Source: Hydrogenophaga sp. (GTDB taxonomy: Bacteria > Pseudomonadota > Gammaproteobacteria > Burkholderiales > Burkholderiaceae_C). Taken from it: a stretch of DNA of 5,458 nt. Below are positions 5,292 to 5,458 of the stretch, one piece after another; position 1 is the first letter of the stretch, and every line of letters starts with the position of its first letter. Position numbers and translations under genes: made by a program. Under the pieces are notes generated by a model. The model was not told the DNA's origin. It saw only the letters and a list, made by a program, of their open reading frames with translations, and made no database searches. The stretch covers positions 1-5,458 of the forward strand of contig JAABRN010000070.1 in the NCBI GenBank assembly GCA_011390855.1. The letters run 5' to 3'.

Positions 5292-5297
5292 AAATAC

Positions 5298-5458
5298 ATG
5301 GTTGGTCAAACTGCGCTGATATTTGCGTTGGTGTGCGGACTCGTGGCCGTGATCTACGGCTTCTGGTCCCGAAGCTGGATTCTTTCCCAGGACCCGGGCA
5401 ACGCCCGAATGCAGGAGATCGCTGGGGCGATCCAGACAGGAGCTGCCGCTTACCTGGC
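5298..5458 (+). CDS. hppA: Membrane-bound ion-translocating pyrophosphatase, N-terminal part (gene cut by right edge)
   Basis: The first 53 codons are visible. They begin with a membrane segment (about residues 5-23, [18 protein letters not shown]) and a short loop. Then comes [16 protein letters not shown] (38-53), the hallmark N-terminal motif of membrane pyrophosphatases, whose family form is roughly GAIQ-G-AYL. The full enzymes are about 650-800 aa with some 16 membrane helices, and couple pyrophosphate hydrolysis to pumping H+ or Na+ across the cytoplasmic membrane. The residues that decide ion choice and K+ dependence lie beyond the window, so I cannot say which type this is. The ATG at 5298 is supported by a good Shine-Dalgarno. 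The gene is divergent from ppa, the soluble enzyme for the same substrate. Confidence 0.92.
   Translation, partial: MVGQTALIFALVCGLVAVIYGFWSRSWILSQDPGNARMQEIAGAIQTGAAAYL

Larger units (their letters stand above)
4992..5297. other. Divergent ppa-hppA intergenic region
   Basis: A 306-base stretch with no convincing gene. Short frames on both strands show no family features and arise from the GC-rich composition. It must hold the promoters for both pyrophosphatase genes, but I cannot identify a clear -35/-10 pair on either strand. It contains three short dyads (5061-5078, 5113-5129, 5155-5173) and a possible hairpin (5233-5265) in the presumed hppA leader. GGTGA (5113-5117) and TCACC (5125-5129) form a 5-bp inverted repeat with a 7-base spacer. 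Confidence 0.7.

Noticed and set aside
5075..5299. 74-aa open frame on the minus strand in the ppa-hppA region
   Set aside because: It has no visible ribosome site or domain and would start on top of the hppA start codon; it looks like chance in GC-rich DNA.

Overview
The window looks like chromosomal DNA from a GC-rich betaproteobacterium, most likely Burkholderiales and plausibly Comamonadaceae. I base this on base composition, codon use, the style of the FemAB-like protein and the ppa/hppA neighbourhood. It is a judgement from memory, not a database match. I see no mobile element, CRISPR array, rRNA or tRNA.

Layout. (1) Positions 1-554, minus strand: the first 184 codons of a glutamine-dependent NAD+ synthetase (nadE), with the glutaminase (nitrilase-fold) triad visible; the gene runs off the left edge. 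(2) Positions 555-659: a divergent intergenic region with small dyads. (3) Positions 660-1949, plus strand: a FemAB-like/GNAT-type acyltransferase that appears to start at TTG. (4) Positions 2007-4374, plus strand: a compact five-gene cassette, consisting of a small C-terminally anchored membrane protein (105 aa), bactofilin 1 (146 aa, overlapping), bactofilin 2 (208 aa, TGATG overlap, long Gln-rich disordered N-terminus), a bitopic membrane protein with a Pro-rich tail (188 aa), and bactofilin 3 (134 aa). (5) Positions 4395-4433: a strong hairpin terminator, probably bidirectional, between convergent units. (6) Positions 4455-4991, minus strand: family I soluble inorganic pyrophosphatase (ppa). 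(7) Positions 4992-5297: a 306-bp divergent intergenic region with several dyads. (8) Positions 5298-5458, plus strand: the first 53 codons of a membrane-bound, ion-pumping pyrophosphatase (hppA), cut by the right edge.

How the genes may work together. Bactofilins are cytoskeletal beta-helical polymers that bind the membrane and recruit envelope enzymes. Here three diverged bactofilins alternate with two single-pass membrane proteins of unknown family, in one tightly packed and probably translationally coupled unit. I see no M23/LytM peptidase, a common bactofilin partner. The FemAB-like protein 57 bp upstream on the same strand belongs to a family annotated as peptidoglycan-related, so an envelope or shape function is plausible but unproven. 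On the right, the soluble and the ion-pumping pyrophosphatase are divergently arranged, so two ways of disposing of pyrophosphate share one regulatory region. The bactofilin/membrane-protein cassette is the part that most deserves a closer look.
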